Program-made: the position numbers and the translations under genes
The notes under the pieces: generated by a model
What the model was told of the DNA's origin: nothing
The model's input: only the letters and a program-made list of their open reading frames with translations
Database searches by the model: none
Shown here: positions 15,525 through 23,335 of the stretch, one piece after another
Position numbering within the stretch: the first letter of the stretch is position 1
Layout: the number at the start of each line of letters is the position of its first letter
DNA from: an uncultured Christensenellaceae bacterium
GTDB taxonomy: Bacteria > Bacillota > Clostridia > Christensenellales > Borkfalkiaceae
DNA: 30,682 nucleotides
Direction of reading: 5' to 3'
Assembly (NCBI GenBank): GCA_910588615.1
Contig: CAJUOI010000024.1
Coordinates: 1-30,682, forward strand

Positions 15525-15640
15525 CCGACGGTCATTCCGAACGAACGTGAAGCAGCCCGTCAACGCAGTCCGCCGTGCTTCGCCTCATGGGATTCTTCGG
15601 CTGCGCCTCAGCCCCCTTCCGCCCTCGCAAAGGGTAGAAA
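15525..15640. repeat. Dispersed repeat copy between response regulator and kinase genes
   Basis: The plus strand begins GGTCATTCCGAACGAACG and ends near GATTCTTCGGCTGCGCCTCA. These are the two ends of the dispersed family in a longer, probably compound copy. It occupies nearly all of the 162-nt gap between the two genes of one operon. Confidence 0.55.
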
Positions 15641-15659
15641 CGGCAAAACGGTGTTCCCG

Positions 15660-16337
15660 TCAGTTGTCCGTATCGAATTTGTACCCGAGTCCGCGCAACG
15701 TTACGATAAATTTACGGTATTCCTTCAAGCTTCCGCGCAGCATTTTCACGTGCGTGTCTACGGTGCGGTCGTCGCCGTAAAAGTCGTACCCCCACACCTT
15801 GTTAAGCAAACGCTCCCGCGTAAGCGCCACGCCCTCGTTCTCCACAAAGTAAAATAAAAGCTCGTATTCCTTGGGCGTCAGTTCCGCTTTCTCGCCGTCG
15901 ACAAACACGTTTCTGCCCTTAAAGTCGATTTTCAATCCCTCGATTTCGTAAACGTCGCTCGTCTCCCGCGTCTTTCCTTTTGCCGAACGCTTGATGACAG
16001 CGTGAATGCGCGCCATGACCTCCTTGGGGGAAAAGGGCTTGGTTACGTAGTCGTCCGAGCCGAGCTCGAAGCCGAACAGCTTGTCGTACTCCTCGCTCCG
16101 CGCGGACAGCATGATGACGGGCACGTCCTTAAACTTTCTAATTTCCTTTACGGCGGAAAAACCGTCGAGCTTGGGCATCATCACGTCCATTAAAACCACG
16201 TCGAAATCGTATTCGCGGCACATCTTCACTGCTTCCATTCCGTCTGCCGCCTCCATCGCCTCGCCGCCCTCGAACTCGACGTATTCCTTTAATACCGCGC
16301 GAATCATCTCTTCGTCGTCAACGATCAGTACTTTCAT
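15660..16337 (-). CDS. OmpR/PhoB-family response regulator
   Basis: A 225-residue two-domain regulator. The receiver (~1-115) has acidic DDEE (~7-10), the phospho-Asp in VVLMDVMMPKLDG (~51), Thr/Ser switch in IMLSARSEE and Lys in DDYVTKPFSPKE. The winged-helix DNA-binding domain (~130-224) contains LTPKEYELLFYFVENEG and the recognition segment DDRTVDTHVKMLRGSL ending RGLGYKF. It follows AGAGGAAAAATC before the ATG at 16337. It is transcribed from a perfect promoter, and a direct repeat typical of OmpR-family sites covers the predicted start of transcription, so autoregulation is likely. The kinase gene follows after a repeat-filled gap. Confidence 0.93.
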   Translation of the reverse strand: MKVLIVDDEEMIRAVLKEYVEFEGGEAMEAADGMEAVKMCREYDFDVVLMDVMMPKLDGFSAVKEIRKFKDVPVIMLSARSEEYDKLFGFELGSDDYVTKPFSPKEVMARIHAVIKRSAKGKTRETSDVYEIEGLKIDFKGRNVFVDGEKAELTPKEYELLFYFVENEGVALTRERLLNKVWGYDFYGDDRTVDTHVKMLRGSLKEYRKFIVTLRGLGYKFDTDN

Positions 16338-16372
16338 GATTTTTCCTCTGTAACTTTTTTCTTCACGATCAC

Positions 16373-16385
16373 GAACGTTACGTTC
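16373..16385. repeat. Short perfect inverted repeat in the response-regulator leader
   Basis: GAACGT-T-ACGTTC, perfectly symmetric, about 50 nt after the predicted transcription start and 36 nt before the gene. It could be a regulator site or chance; there is only one copy. Confidence 0.3.
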
Positions 16386-16423
16386 ATTATATTCGTTTTA
16401 TTTAATATCTGCTTTATAACACG

Positions 16424-16442
16424 GTGAAAATTGCGTGAAAAT
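16424..16442. promoter_or_regulatory. PHO-box-like direct repeat at the response-regulator promoter
   Basis: GTGAAAAT at 16424-16431 and again at 16435-16442, period 11 bp, the usual spacing of tandem half-sites for OmpR/PhoB-family regulators. On the minus strand it immediately follows the -10 box and covers the transcription start, so occupancy would be expected to repress. Confidence 0.5.
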
Positions 16443-16471
16443 ATTATACCATACCCGATCCGCCCTGTCAA
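16443..16471 (-). promoter_or_regulatory. Consensus promoter of the response-regulator/kinase operon
   Basis: Minus-strand TTGACA (16466-16471), 17-nt spacer, TATAAT (16443-16448); an exact consensus match. The leader is about 100 nt. Confidence 0.8.
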
Positions 16472-16526
16472 CAGCCTCGGGAAGATTCCTCCGCGAGGAA
16501 AATTTTAGAAATTTACGAACGAATGT

Positions 16527-16555
16527 TTGACAAATAAAATAAACGGGTGTATAAT
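16527..16555 (+). promoter_or_regulatory. Consensus promoter of the radical SAM gene
   Basis: TTGACA (16527-16532), 17-nt spacer, TATAAT (16550-16555). The end of the -10 box is only 6 nt before the ATG at 16562, so the transcript probably begins at or next to the start codon. A 6-bp inverted repeat TTCCTC-CGC-GAGGAA (16486-16500) lies between this and the divergent promoter. Confidence 0.8.
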
Positions 16556-16561
16556 GGCGGT

Positions 16562-17812
16562 ATGATTAGCGAAGAAAAGCTGAAAATTTTAACGAACGGC
16601 GCTAAGTACGACGTATCCTGTTCGTCGTCGGGAAGCCACCGCAAAAACGCGGACGGATTGGGAAACGCCGCCGCGCCGGGGTGCTGCCACTCCTTCACCC
16701 CCGACGGAAGGTGTATTTCGCTTTTGAAAATACTCATGAGCAACGACTGTATTTTTTGCTGCAAATACTGCGTGAACCGCGCGGGCGAAGACGTGCCGCG
16801 CGCAACCGCCACGCCCGAGGAGCTTTGCGAACTCGTAATCGACTTTTACAAGCGCAACTATATCGAGGGGCTCTTCCTCTCCTCCGCCGTGTTCGTGTCG
16901 CCCGATCACACAATGGAGCGCCTGCTGCTTACCGTTAAAAAACTGCGCACGGAATACAACTTTCACGGATATATCCATTTAAAAGGCATCCCCCACGCCG
17001 ACGGCGCGCTCTGCCGCGAAGCGGCAACGTACGCCGACCGGATGAGCTACAATATCGAACTCCCCTCCGAACATAGTTTAAAGCTGCTCGCCCCGCAAAA
17101 AAGCAAGGAAAGCCTGCTTCTTCCCATGCGCAGCCTCAGCGTGCAGAAGCGGGAGTTTCAGCTGGAAAAACGCAAGGGGCACTTCCTGCCCGCGGGACAA
17201 ACGACGCAGATGATCGTGGGCGCGTCTCCCGAATCGGACGGACAAATCCTAAGGCTCTCGCAATCGCTGTACCGCGCTAACGGATTGAAACGGGTGTACT
17301 ATTCCGCGTACTTGCCCGTGGTGCACGATTCTTTACTGCCCGAACGGGCGGGCGGACAGCTGCGGGAACACCGTCTGTATCAGGCGGATTGGCTGCTGCG
17401 CTTTTACGGGTTCGAAGCCGAGGAGATCGCCCCCGCAGACGGCAACCTTTCCTTAGAGTACGACCCCAAATGCGCCTGGGCGCTCAATCACCCCGAATGC
17501 TTCCCCGTAGAGGTCAACCGCGCCCCGCTCGAGCTTCTGCTGCGCGTGCCCGGAATCGGCGCCCGCAGCGCGTATAAAATTATGAACGCGCGGAAATACG
17601 CCGCGCTCGACTTTGAGCACCTGTCGAAAATGCGCGTGGTATTAAAGCGCGCGAAGCATTTTATCACCTGCCGCGGAAAATTCTTCGGCGCAAAAAACGA
17701 ATCGACGGTGAAGCTGCTGCTGGCGGGTGAGGAGACGAAACGGAATGCCGAACAGCTCTCGCTGTTTTCCGCGCGCGAAACGGCGCTCTCCGCGCTGACG
17801 GGAGAACTGTAA
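16562..17812 (+). CDS. Putative DNA modification/repair radical SAM protein (rSAM_link_UDG family)
   Basis: A 416-residue cytoplasmic protein. Family-typical N-terminus EEKLKILTNGAKYDVSCSSSG, then CHSFTPDGRCISLLKIL, then the radical SAM CX3CX2C motif at Cys63/67/70 (NDCIFCCKYCVNR). A helix-hairpin-helix near the C-terminus (LLLRVPGIGARSAYKIMNAR) suggests DNA binding. The ATG at 16562 matches the family start and follows the promoter so closely that no Shine-Dalgarno sequence fits in the transcript. A GTG at 16547 lies inside the -10 region and is rejected. The following gene overlaps by TAATG and belongs to the family that always accompanies this one. The chemical reaction is not established for the family. 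Confidence 0.92.
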   Translation: MISEEKLKILTNGAKYDVSCSSSGSHRKNADGLGNAAAPGCCHSFTPDGRCISLLKILMSNDCIFCCKYCVNRAGEDVPRATATPEELCELVIDFYKRNYIEGLFLSSAVFVSPDHTMERLLLTVKKLRTEYNFHGYIHLKGIPHADGALCREAATYADRMSYNIELPSEHSLKLLAPQKSKESLLLPMRSLSVQKREFQLEKRKGHFLPAGQTTQMIVGASPESDGQILRLSQSLYRANGLKRVYYSAYLPVVHDSLLPERAGGQLREHRLYQADWLLRFYGFEAEEIAPADGNLSLEYDPKCAWALNHPECFPVEVNRAPLELLLRVPGIGARSAYKIMNARKYAALDFEHLSKMRVVLKRAKHFITCRGKFFGAKNESTVKLLLAGEETKRNAEQLSLFSARETALSALTGEL

Positions 17813-18537
17813 TGCTGTACCGCTACGACGGAACCAAATGCGGATTCCTCACCGCATTCTGCCGCGCATTTCAGGACAAAGCCGCGCGCCTGTCGTCGGG
17901 CAGCGTGCAGCTCGCGCTCGGGGAGATGTGTGAAGACGTAACGGCGGACGCCGCCCTTGCGGAACGTGCGGAAAAGCGGTTCCTTTCCTTTGACGGGGGC
18001 TGCATACGCGAGCTGGAGCGTATGCTTCACAGCGGCGCGCCCGACAAGGACGAAGTTATTTTTAACTATTTCCGCATGATCGCAACAAAAAAACGCCCCG
18101 TGCGTGAAATGCTCGCCGAGGACGCCGTACGAAAGGCGGAAGACTGTATCCTCAGAATCAGGGTCGAAATCGACCACATGAAGGGATTCCTGCGCTTTAT
18201 GGAAACGAAAAGCGGCGCAATGTACGCGCCCTGTTCGCCAGACAACGATATTATCGACCTGCTTTTACGCCACTTTCGGGCGAGAATGCCCCATTTCCCC
18301 TTTTTGATCCACGACGTTTCGCGCGCAAAGGCGGCGGTATGGGACGGCGCGCACTGCTATTTCGCCCCCCTCGGGCGCGCGGAAATCGAACTTTCCGACG
18401 ACGAGTGCGCCTGGCAGACGCTTTGGCGGGATTACTACAAGAGCGTAAATATTCCCTCGCGCGAACGCCTGAAACAGATGCGCGGCTATCTGCCCGTACG
18501 CTACATGAAGTTCATGAACGAATTTTTCGGACACTGA
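17812..18537 (+). CDS. DUF4130 / TIGR03915-type DNA metabolism protein
   Basis: A 241-residue cytoplasmic protein, partner of the upstream radical SAM gene (TAATG overlap). Its pattern fits the SAM_7_link family: YRYDGTKCGFLTAFCRAF at the start, ILRIRVEIDHMKGFLRFMET in the middle and WDGAHCYFAP...DYYKSVNIPSRERLKQMRGYLPVRYMKFMNEF at the end. In many proteobacteria this domain is fused to a uracil-DNA-glycosylase-like domain. Here it stands alone and no glycosylase follows. The pair is thought to act in DNA repair or base modification. It is convergent with the ferritin-like gene, 32 nt away, with no visible terminator. Confidence 0.9.
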   Translation: MLYRYDGTKCGFLTAFCRAFQDKAARLSSGSVQLALGEMCEDVTADAALAERAEKRFLSFDGGCIRELERMLHSGAPDKDEVIFNYFRMIATKKRPVREMLAEDAVRKAEDCILRIRVEIDHMKGFLRFMETKSGAMYAPCSPDNDIIDLLLRHFRARMPHFPFLIHDVSRAKAAVWDGAHCYFAPLGRAEIELSDDECAWQTLWRDYYKSVNIPSRERLKQMRGYLPVRYMKFMNEFFGH

Positions 18538-18569
18538 CGGGCTTGTCGTCCGAACGCAGACAGGCGCTT

Positions 18570-19061
18570 TCAAAGCCCCTTCTGCATATCTTCCAAAATT
18601 TTCAAATGCTCCTCCTCGTCGCCGAGAATCATTCGGATCAGAGTTTCGAGCGGCGGGTTGTCGAGCGCGGCAAGCATTCTTCCGTACTCGGCGATCGCAG
18701 TGCGCTCGGATTGGACGTCCACGCAAATCATGGCTTCGAGGTTCTTGGCGTAGTTGACGCAGGACGCCGAATAGTACCCCACGGGGTATGGCGGGCAGTT
18801 CGTAAACACCGGAGGCGCGCCCAAGCGCGTAATTGCGGAACCGAGCAGTTCGAGATGCCGCATTTCGTCGGCGGCAATCTTCATTAAAACTTTCGCTTCC
18901 CGTTCCCTGCCCGTCTGCCCCAGCAGAACCGACTGATACACGTACTGCAAAATGGCGGTCAGTTCCCCTCTTCCCCCTGCGTACGCGGGAGAAACCACGC
19001 GCAGCGAGCGGTAATCCTCCTTGATTTCTTCCAATAACGGATTAACGGATTTGGAATCCAT
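18570..19061 (-). CDS. Ferritin-like di-iron protein
   Basis: A 163-residue four-helix protein with the di-iron ligand pattern E...EMRH...E...EEEH. A Glu lies in GRGELTAILQYVYQS, an ExxH in AADEMRHLELLGSAI, a Glu in QSERTAIAEYGRML and the last ExxH in DEEEHLKILEDM. Such proteins bind iron or manganese, in storage or peroxide detoxification. It lacks a rubredoxin domain. The start is the ATG at 19061 with GAGGTG upstream. A longer frame to 19160 is unlikely because it crosses the terminator of the preceding operon. Alternatives are bacterioferritin-like or Mn-catalase-like proteins. Confidence 0.82.
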   Translation of the reverse strand: MDSKSVNPLLEEIKEDYRSLRVVSPAYAGGRGELTAILQYVYQSVLLGQTGREREAKVLMKIAADEMRHLELLGSAITRLGAPPVFTNCPPYPVGYYSASCVNYAKNLEAMICVDVQSERTAIAEYGRMLAALDNPPLETLIRMILGDEEEHLKILEDMQKGL

Positions 19062-19117
19062 GCACACCTCGCGACCGTTTTCTATCACGATATGCGCCGA
19101 CACCTCTTTCCGGTTAC

Positions 19118-19142
19118 AAAAAAAGCTCCTCAAATGCGGAGC
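19118..19142 (-). terminator. Intrinsic terminator of the ABC exporter operon
   Basis: Arms GCTCC (19125-19129) and GGAGC (19138-19142), 8-nt loop, then seven T on the minus strand. It lies just past the exporter stop at 19153. The stem is short, extended by A-T pairs with a bulge. Confidence 0.65.
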
Positions 19143-19152
19143 CTTTCGTTTT

Positions 19153-21108
19153 TTATTCAAGCTCGAACGCGCCCGTGTAGAGCTGGTAATACTGCCCTTT
19201 CTGCTCGATGAGCTGTTCGTGCGTGCCGCGTTCGATGATCCTGCCGTGCTCGAGCACCATGATCGCGTTGGAATTCTTTACCGTGGAGAGCCTGTGCGCG
19301 ATTACGAACACCGTTCTGCCCTCCATCAATTTATCCATACCCCGCTGCACGATTGCCTCCGTACGGGTATCGATAGAGCTCGTCGCCTCGTCCAGAATCA
19401 TAACGGGCGGGTCGGCGACCGCCGCGCGCGCAATGGATAGCAACTGCCGTTGTCCCTGCGAAAGGTTCGCTCCGTTCTGGTGCAGCATCGTGTTGTAGCC
19501 CTCGGGCAGACGCGTGATAAAATCGTCCGCGCCCGCAAGCTTTGCCGCCGCCACACAGTCCTCGTCCGATGCGTCAAGCCTGCCGTAACGGATATTGTCC
19601 ATCACCGTACCCGTAAACAGGTTGGTATCCTGCAAAACCATGCCGATGGCGCGGCGCAGCTCGCCCTTCTTTATCTTGTTTACGTTGATGCCGTCGTAGC
19701 GTATCTTTCCGTCCGCGATATCGTAAAAGCGCGTCAGAAGGTTGGTGATCGTCGTCTTGCCCGCGCCCGTCGCGCCGACGAAGGCGACTTTCTGCCCCGG
19801 TTTTGCGTACAGACTGATGTCGTGCAGAACGATTTTGTCCTCGGTGTAGCCGAAGTCCACTTCCTCCAGAACGATATCGCCCGTCAACCTGGTATAAGTT
19901 ACGGTGCCGTCCGCCTGATGCGGGTGCCGCCAAGCCCAGATGCCCGTGTGCTCCTCGCACTCGGCGAGCACGCCGTTCTCGTCCTCGCGGGCGTTGACAA
20001 GGGTAACGTACCCGTCGTCCGCCTCGGGCTGTTCGTCGAACAACGCAAACACACGCTGTGCGCCCGCCATACCCATGACGACGGAATTGACCTGTTGGGA
20101 AACTTGGTTGATATTGTTAAAGAACTGACGCGTCGTTTGCAGGAAAGCTACCAGCAATACGATGCCCGCCGCCGTGAGCAATGCACCGCCCTCGCCGAGC
20201 TCGTAAAATACCGAGCCCGAAATACTGACGTTATTTACTTGATTGAGAATGAACATCGCCCCTATAAGCGTAATAACGACGTAGAAAACGTGTCCGATAT
20301 TCCCCAAAATAGGCATCAGCATATTGGCATAGCGGTTTGCGCGGTTGGTCTGATCGTACAAATGCCCGTTCACCTTATCGAAATCGGATTTCGATTCCTT
20401 TTCGTGGCAGAACACTTTAACGACTTTCTGACCGTTCATCATCTCCTCGATAAAACCCTCCGTTTTCGCCATGGCGCGCTGCTGACCGATAAAGTACTTT
20501 GCCGCGCCCCCGCCCACGATTTTCGTAACGAGAAATACGAGCAGAATCCCGCCGAGCACGATAAGCGTAAGCCACACGCTGTAATAGAGCATGATAATGA
20601 ACAGCGTCAAAACCATAATTGCCGAAGTCAAAAGCTGGGGCAAGCTCTCCGCAACCATCTGACGGAGCGCGTCGATATCGTTGGTATAATAGCTCATGAT
20701 ATCGCCGTGGTTGTGCGTATCGAAATAGCGGATAGGCAAATCCTGCATTCCGTCGAACATCTTCATACGCATTTTGCTCAAATAGCCCTGCGTAAGAATT
20801 GCCATAAGCTGCTTACTGACCGCGCCCGAAATAAGCGAAAGCACGTACAGCCCGATCAAGGTAAGCATGGGGATCGTAATCGAACGCCACGCTTCGCCCC
20901 ACGTCCGATCCGCCGCGACCGCGTCTTTCAGCGCACCGAACACCGTCTGCATAAAGAGCGACGGAAGCGAACTTACGACCGCGTTGAATACGATACAAAC
21001 GAGCGCAACGACAAGCATTTTCGGATAGCAACGGAACACGGATTTAATGACCCGTTTGAGCAATCCTTTTTGTCGAGGCATTTTTTTTGCGGGAGAATTA
21101 TTCTTCAT
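19153..21108 (-). CDS. ABC exporter half-transporter, catalytic-site partner
   Basis: A 651-residue membrane protein with about six transmembrane helices (residues ~30-350) followed by an ATPase domain. Walker A GATGAGKTT, signature LSQGQRQLLSIARA and Walker B with canonical Glu in MILDEATSSID, then H-loop IAHRLST. Between the two parts an insertion of about 45 residues carries GIWAWRHPHQ, typical of a clostridial subgroup. It starts at the ATG at 21108 with GGGAGG upstream and overlaps the preceding half-transporter by 11 nt. The pair should form a heterodimeric multidrug/lipid-type exporter (BmrCD/TmrAB-like); this subunit has the intact glutamate. The substrate is unknown. Confidence 0.92.
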   Translation of the reverse strand: MKNNSPAKKMPRQKGLLKRVIKSVFRCYPKMLVVALVCIVFNAVVSSLPSLFMQTVFGALKDAVAADRTWGEAWRSITIPMLTLIGLYVLSLISGAVSKQLMAILTQGYLSKMRMKMFDGMQDLPIRYFDTHNHGDIMSYYTNDIDALRQMVAESLPQLLTSAIMVLTLFIIMLYYSVWLTLIVLGGILLVFLVTKIVGGGAAKYFIGQQRAMAKTEGFIEEMMNGQKVVKVFCHEKESKSDFDKVNGHLYDQTNRANRYANMLMPILGNIGHVFYVVITLIGAMFILNQVNNVSISGSVFYELGEGGALLTAAGIVLLVAFLQTTRQFFNNINQVSQQVNSVVMGMAGAQRVFALFDEQPEADDGYVTLVNAREDENGVLAECEEHTGIWAWRHPHQADGTVTYTRLTGDIVLEEVDFGYTEDKIVLHDISLYAKPGQKVAFVGATGAGKTTITNLLTRFYDIADGKIRYDGINVNKIKKGELRRAIGMVLQDTNLFTGTVMDNIRYGRLDASDEDCVAAAKLAGADDFITRLPEGYNTMLHQNGANLSQGQRQLLSIARAAVADPPVMILDEATSSIDTRTEAIVQRGMDKLMEGRTVFVIAHRLSTVKNSNAIMVLEHGRIIERGTHEQLIEQKGQYYQLYTGAFELE

Positions 21109-22855
21109 CGCTCTTTCCTCCCTTGTTCTGAGAATAATATACTTCCCTGTAAATCATGTTGCTTTCCAATAGTTCCTCATGCGTGCCGATGCCGTTGATT
21201 TTTCCGCTCTCCATTACGAGTATGCGGTCGGCGTCCTCTACCGACGAGGTACGCTGCGCAATGATGATTTTCGTCGTTTCCGGAATATATTCCTTAAACG
21301 CCTTGCGGATCAGCGCGTCCGTCTTGGTATCGACTGCGGAGGTCGAGTCGTCCAAAATCAAAATTTTCGGTTTCTTCAACAGCGCGCGGGCAATGCAGAG
21401 ACGCTGCTTCTGTCCGCCCGAAACGTTCGTACCTCCCTGCTCGATATACGTATCGTAGCCTTGGGGAAAGGTCGAAATAAACTCGTCTGCCTGCGCCAGC
21501 CGGCACGCTTCCACGAGTTCTTCGTCCGTGGCATTCTCGTTTCCCCAGCGCAAATTCTCCTTGATCGTTCCCGAAAACAGTACGTTCTTTTGCAACACCA
21601 CAGCGACCTGATTTCTCAATGCGGTCAAATCGTACTCCCGCACGTCCACGCCGCCCACCTTCACGCTGCCGTCCGTAACGTCGTACAAACGGGAAACGAG
21701 ATTGACGAGCGAGGTCTTGGAAGAGCCCGTGCCTCCGATAATGCCGATCGTCTCGCCCGATTTGATATGCAAGTCGATATCTTCGAGCACGTTGCGCTCC
21801 GCCGTAGACGCGTACTTAAAGTCCACCTTATCGAAGTCGATCGAACCGTCCGCGACTTCGTAAACGGGATTTTCGGGATTGTGGAGAGTACTCTCTTCCT
21901 GCAAGACCTCGTCGATACGGCGCAAGCTTTCTATCGACATCGTGATCATGACGAACACCATAGACAGCATCATCAGGGACATAAGCACCTGCATACCGTA
22001 AACGATAATCTGGGATATCTCCCACGTCATATCCTGCCCCGTTTTGATCCCGAGATAACAGCCGATAAAAAGCACGGCGGACAGCACCCCGTAAAAGAAA
22101 AACTGCATGACGGGGTTGCTCCAGGCAAGCAGACGCTCCGCCTTCGTAAAATCAACGCACAAATCGTCGCTCGCCCGATCGAACTTATTCTTTTCGTGTT
22201 CTTCGCGCACGTAAGATTTTACGACGCGGATCCCCTTGATATTCTCTTGGACGGATTCGTTTAAATTATCGTATTTTTTGAACACGCGGTGAAAAAGCGG
22301 CATCGCTTTTTTCATGATAACCAAAAGAATGATTGCAAGAGGCGGAATCACCGCAACGAATATCCAGGCAAGATTTCCGCCGATGATAAACGCCATAACC
22401 ACCGAGAAAACGAGCATCACGGGACAACGGAACGCCATACGCACGACCATCATATAGGCAAACTGCGCGTTGGTAACGTCCGTCGTCATACGGGTAACGA
22501 GCGAAGAAGTCGAAAATTTATCAATGTTCTCAAAGGAAAAATCCTGTATTTTGTAATACATATCCTTGCGCAGATTTTTTGCAAACCCCGCAGAAGCTTT
22601 TGCGCAGAACGCACCTGCAAGCGCGCCGAACATAAGGGATAAAATCGACATTGCAAGCAAAATCAGGGCATACTGACCGATGCCGAGTTCGCCTCCGACG
22701 CCCCACATTTTTACGCCGTCCTCGATTGCTTTACCGAGATAGATGATCGCGAAAGGAATCATACATTCGAGCACGACCTCCATAACGACGAATAGCGGGG
22801 AGAGAATAGACGCCGTTTTATATTCTCTGATACATTTAGAAAGTCTTTTAAACAA
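21098..22855 (-). CDS. ABC exporter half-transporter, degenerate-site partner
   Basis: A 585-residue half-transporter, membrane domain then ATPase. The start is the TTG at 22855, six nt after AAAGGAGG. An ATG at 22909 in the same frame is unlikely, as the ribosome-binding site lies inside that extension. Walker A reads GGTGSSKTS, with Ser where Gly is usual before Lys. After Walker B the catalytic Glu is replaced by Asp (LILDDSTSAVD), as in one subunit of heterodimeric exporters. The signature VSGGQKQRLCIARA is normal. The H-loop His is replaced: IIAQRTSSV instead of AHR. All point to a non-hydrolysing site complemented by the overlapping downstream subunit. Transcription comes from the promoter at 22929-22957. 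Confidence 0.92.
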   Translation of the reverse strand: MFKRLSKCIREYKTASILSPLFVVMEVVLECMIPFAIIYLGKAIEDGVKMWGVGGELGIGQYALILLAMSILSLMFGALAGAFCAKASAGFAKNLRKDMYYKIQDFSFENIDKFSTSSLVTRMTTDVTNAQFAYMMVVRMAFRCPVMLVFSVVMAFIIGGNLAWIFVAVIPPLAIILLVIMKKAMPLFHRVFKKYDNLNESVQENIKGIRVVKSYVREEHEKNKFDRASDDLCVDFTKAERLLAWSNPVMQFFFYGVLSAVLFIGCYLGIKTGQDMTWEISQIIVYGMQVLMSLMMLSMVFVMITMSIESLRRIDEVLQEESTLHNPENPVYEVADGSIDFDKVDFKYASTAERNVLEDIDLHIKSGETIGIIGGTGSSKTSLVNLVSRLYDVTDGSVKVGGVDVREYDLTALRNQVAVVLQKNVLFSGTIKENLRWGNENATDEELVEACRLAQADEFISTFPQGYDTYIEQGGTNVSGGQKQRLCIARALLKKPKILILDDSTSAVDTKTDALIRKAFKEYIPETTKIIIAQRTSSVEDADRILVMESGKINGIGTHEELLESNMIYREVYYSQNKGGKSDEE

Positions 22856-22928
22856 AACAAACCTCCTTTTTGCAATAAAGAAAATCCCAATCGCAAGGAT
22901 AACAACCATGCAATTGCAGATTCTTTAT

Positions 22929-22957
22929 ATTTTATCACTTTACATTTTTTTTGTCAA
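22929..22957 (-). promoter_or_regulatory. Promoter of the ABC exporter operon
   Basis: Minus-strand TTGACA (22952-22957), 17-nt spacer, TAAAAT (22929-22934). A leader of about 65 nt precedes the TTG start. Confidence 0.75.
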
Positions 22958-22990
22958 ACGGCAAAGAAAGGTTTTTATAAAAATTATGTG

Positions 22991-23020
22991 AAAAATTGCC
23001 CGTGCTTTTGCACGGGCAAT
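22991..23020 (-). terminator. Intrinsic terminator after the DUF1858 gene
   Basis: Eleven-base perfect arms ATTGCCCGTGC (22995-23005) and GCACGGGCAAT (23010-23020) with a four-base loop, T5 following on the minus strand. It ends 27 nt past the stop at 23047. Confidence 0.9.
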
Positions 23021-23046
23021 CCTTCCTTTGAGCAAATTCATACCGC

Positions 23047-23244
23047 TTACTCGACGCCTTCGTTCAGCTTTGCGAGCAACTGATCCAAATCCTCGCCGTG
23101 AACGGCAACCGCTTCCGCAATCGTTTCGCCGTGCGCCATTGCGCAGCCGATGCAGTGCATTCCCGTAGCAAGCAGGATTTCGGCAGCGTTCGGGTTGATT
23201 TCGATGCACTCCGAAATGAGCGTATCCGCCGTAATCTTAGCCAT
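23047..23244 (-). CDS. DUF1858 redox-disulfide protein
   Basis: A 65-residue cytoplasmic protein of the DUF1858 family (also called hybrid-cluster-protein-associated redox disulfide domain). The layout fits: TADTLISECIEINPNAAEIL, then the paired cysteines in GMHCIGCAMAHGETIAEA (Cys32/Cys35 or so), then a short helix. The CxxC is thought to act as a redox or metal site, often near nitric-oxide-related hybrid cluster proteins, none of which is in the window. AAAGGAG lies 7 nt before the ATG. It is a single-gene unit with its own promoter and terminator. Confidence 0.9.
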   Translation of the reverse strand: MAKITADTLISECIEINPNAAEILLATGMHCIGCAMAHGETIAEAVAVHGEDLDQLLAKLNEGVE

Positions 23245-23275
23245 GAGCGTACTCCTTTCAAAAATTCTTTTTTTT

Positions 23276-23304
23276 ATTATACCACCCTTTCCGCGGAATT
23301 ACAA
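23276..23304 (-). promoter_or_regulatory. Promoter of the DUF1858 gene
   Basis: Minus-strand TTGTAA (23299-23304), 17-nt spacer, TATAAT (23276-23281), about 25 nt before the transcribed ribosome-binding site. Confidence 0.7.
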
Positions 23305-23335
23305 GTTATTTCGGAAAGATTTTTTAAATTACGGA

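Noticed and set aside
15498..15563. Upstream extension of the histidine kinase (start at 15563)
   Set aside because: The extension translates the dispersed repeat (FVRNDR); a GTG with AAGGAG exists at 15497.
19062..19160. Upstream extension of the ferritin-like protein
   Set aside because: It crosses the intrinsic terminator of the exporter operon; the ATG at 19061 has a good ribosome-binding site.
19450..21198. A 582-codon open frame on the plus strand opposite the ABC exporter gene
   Set aside because: Its composition is His/Arg/Val-rich as expected of an antisense shadow; the minus strand carries a fully recognisable ABC transporter.
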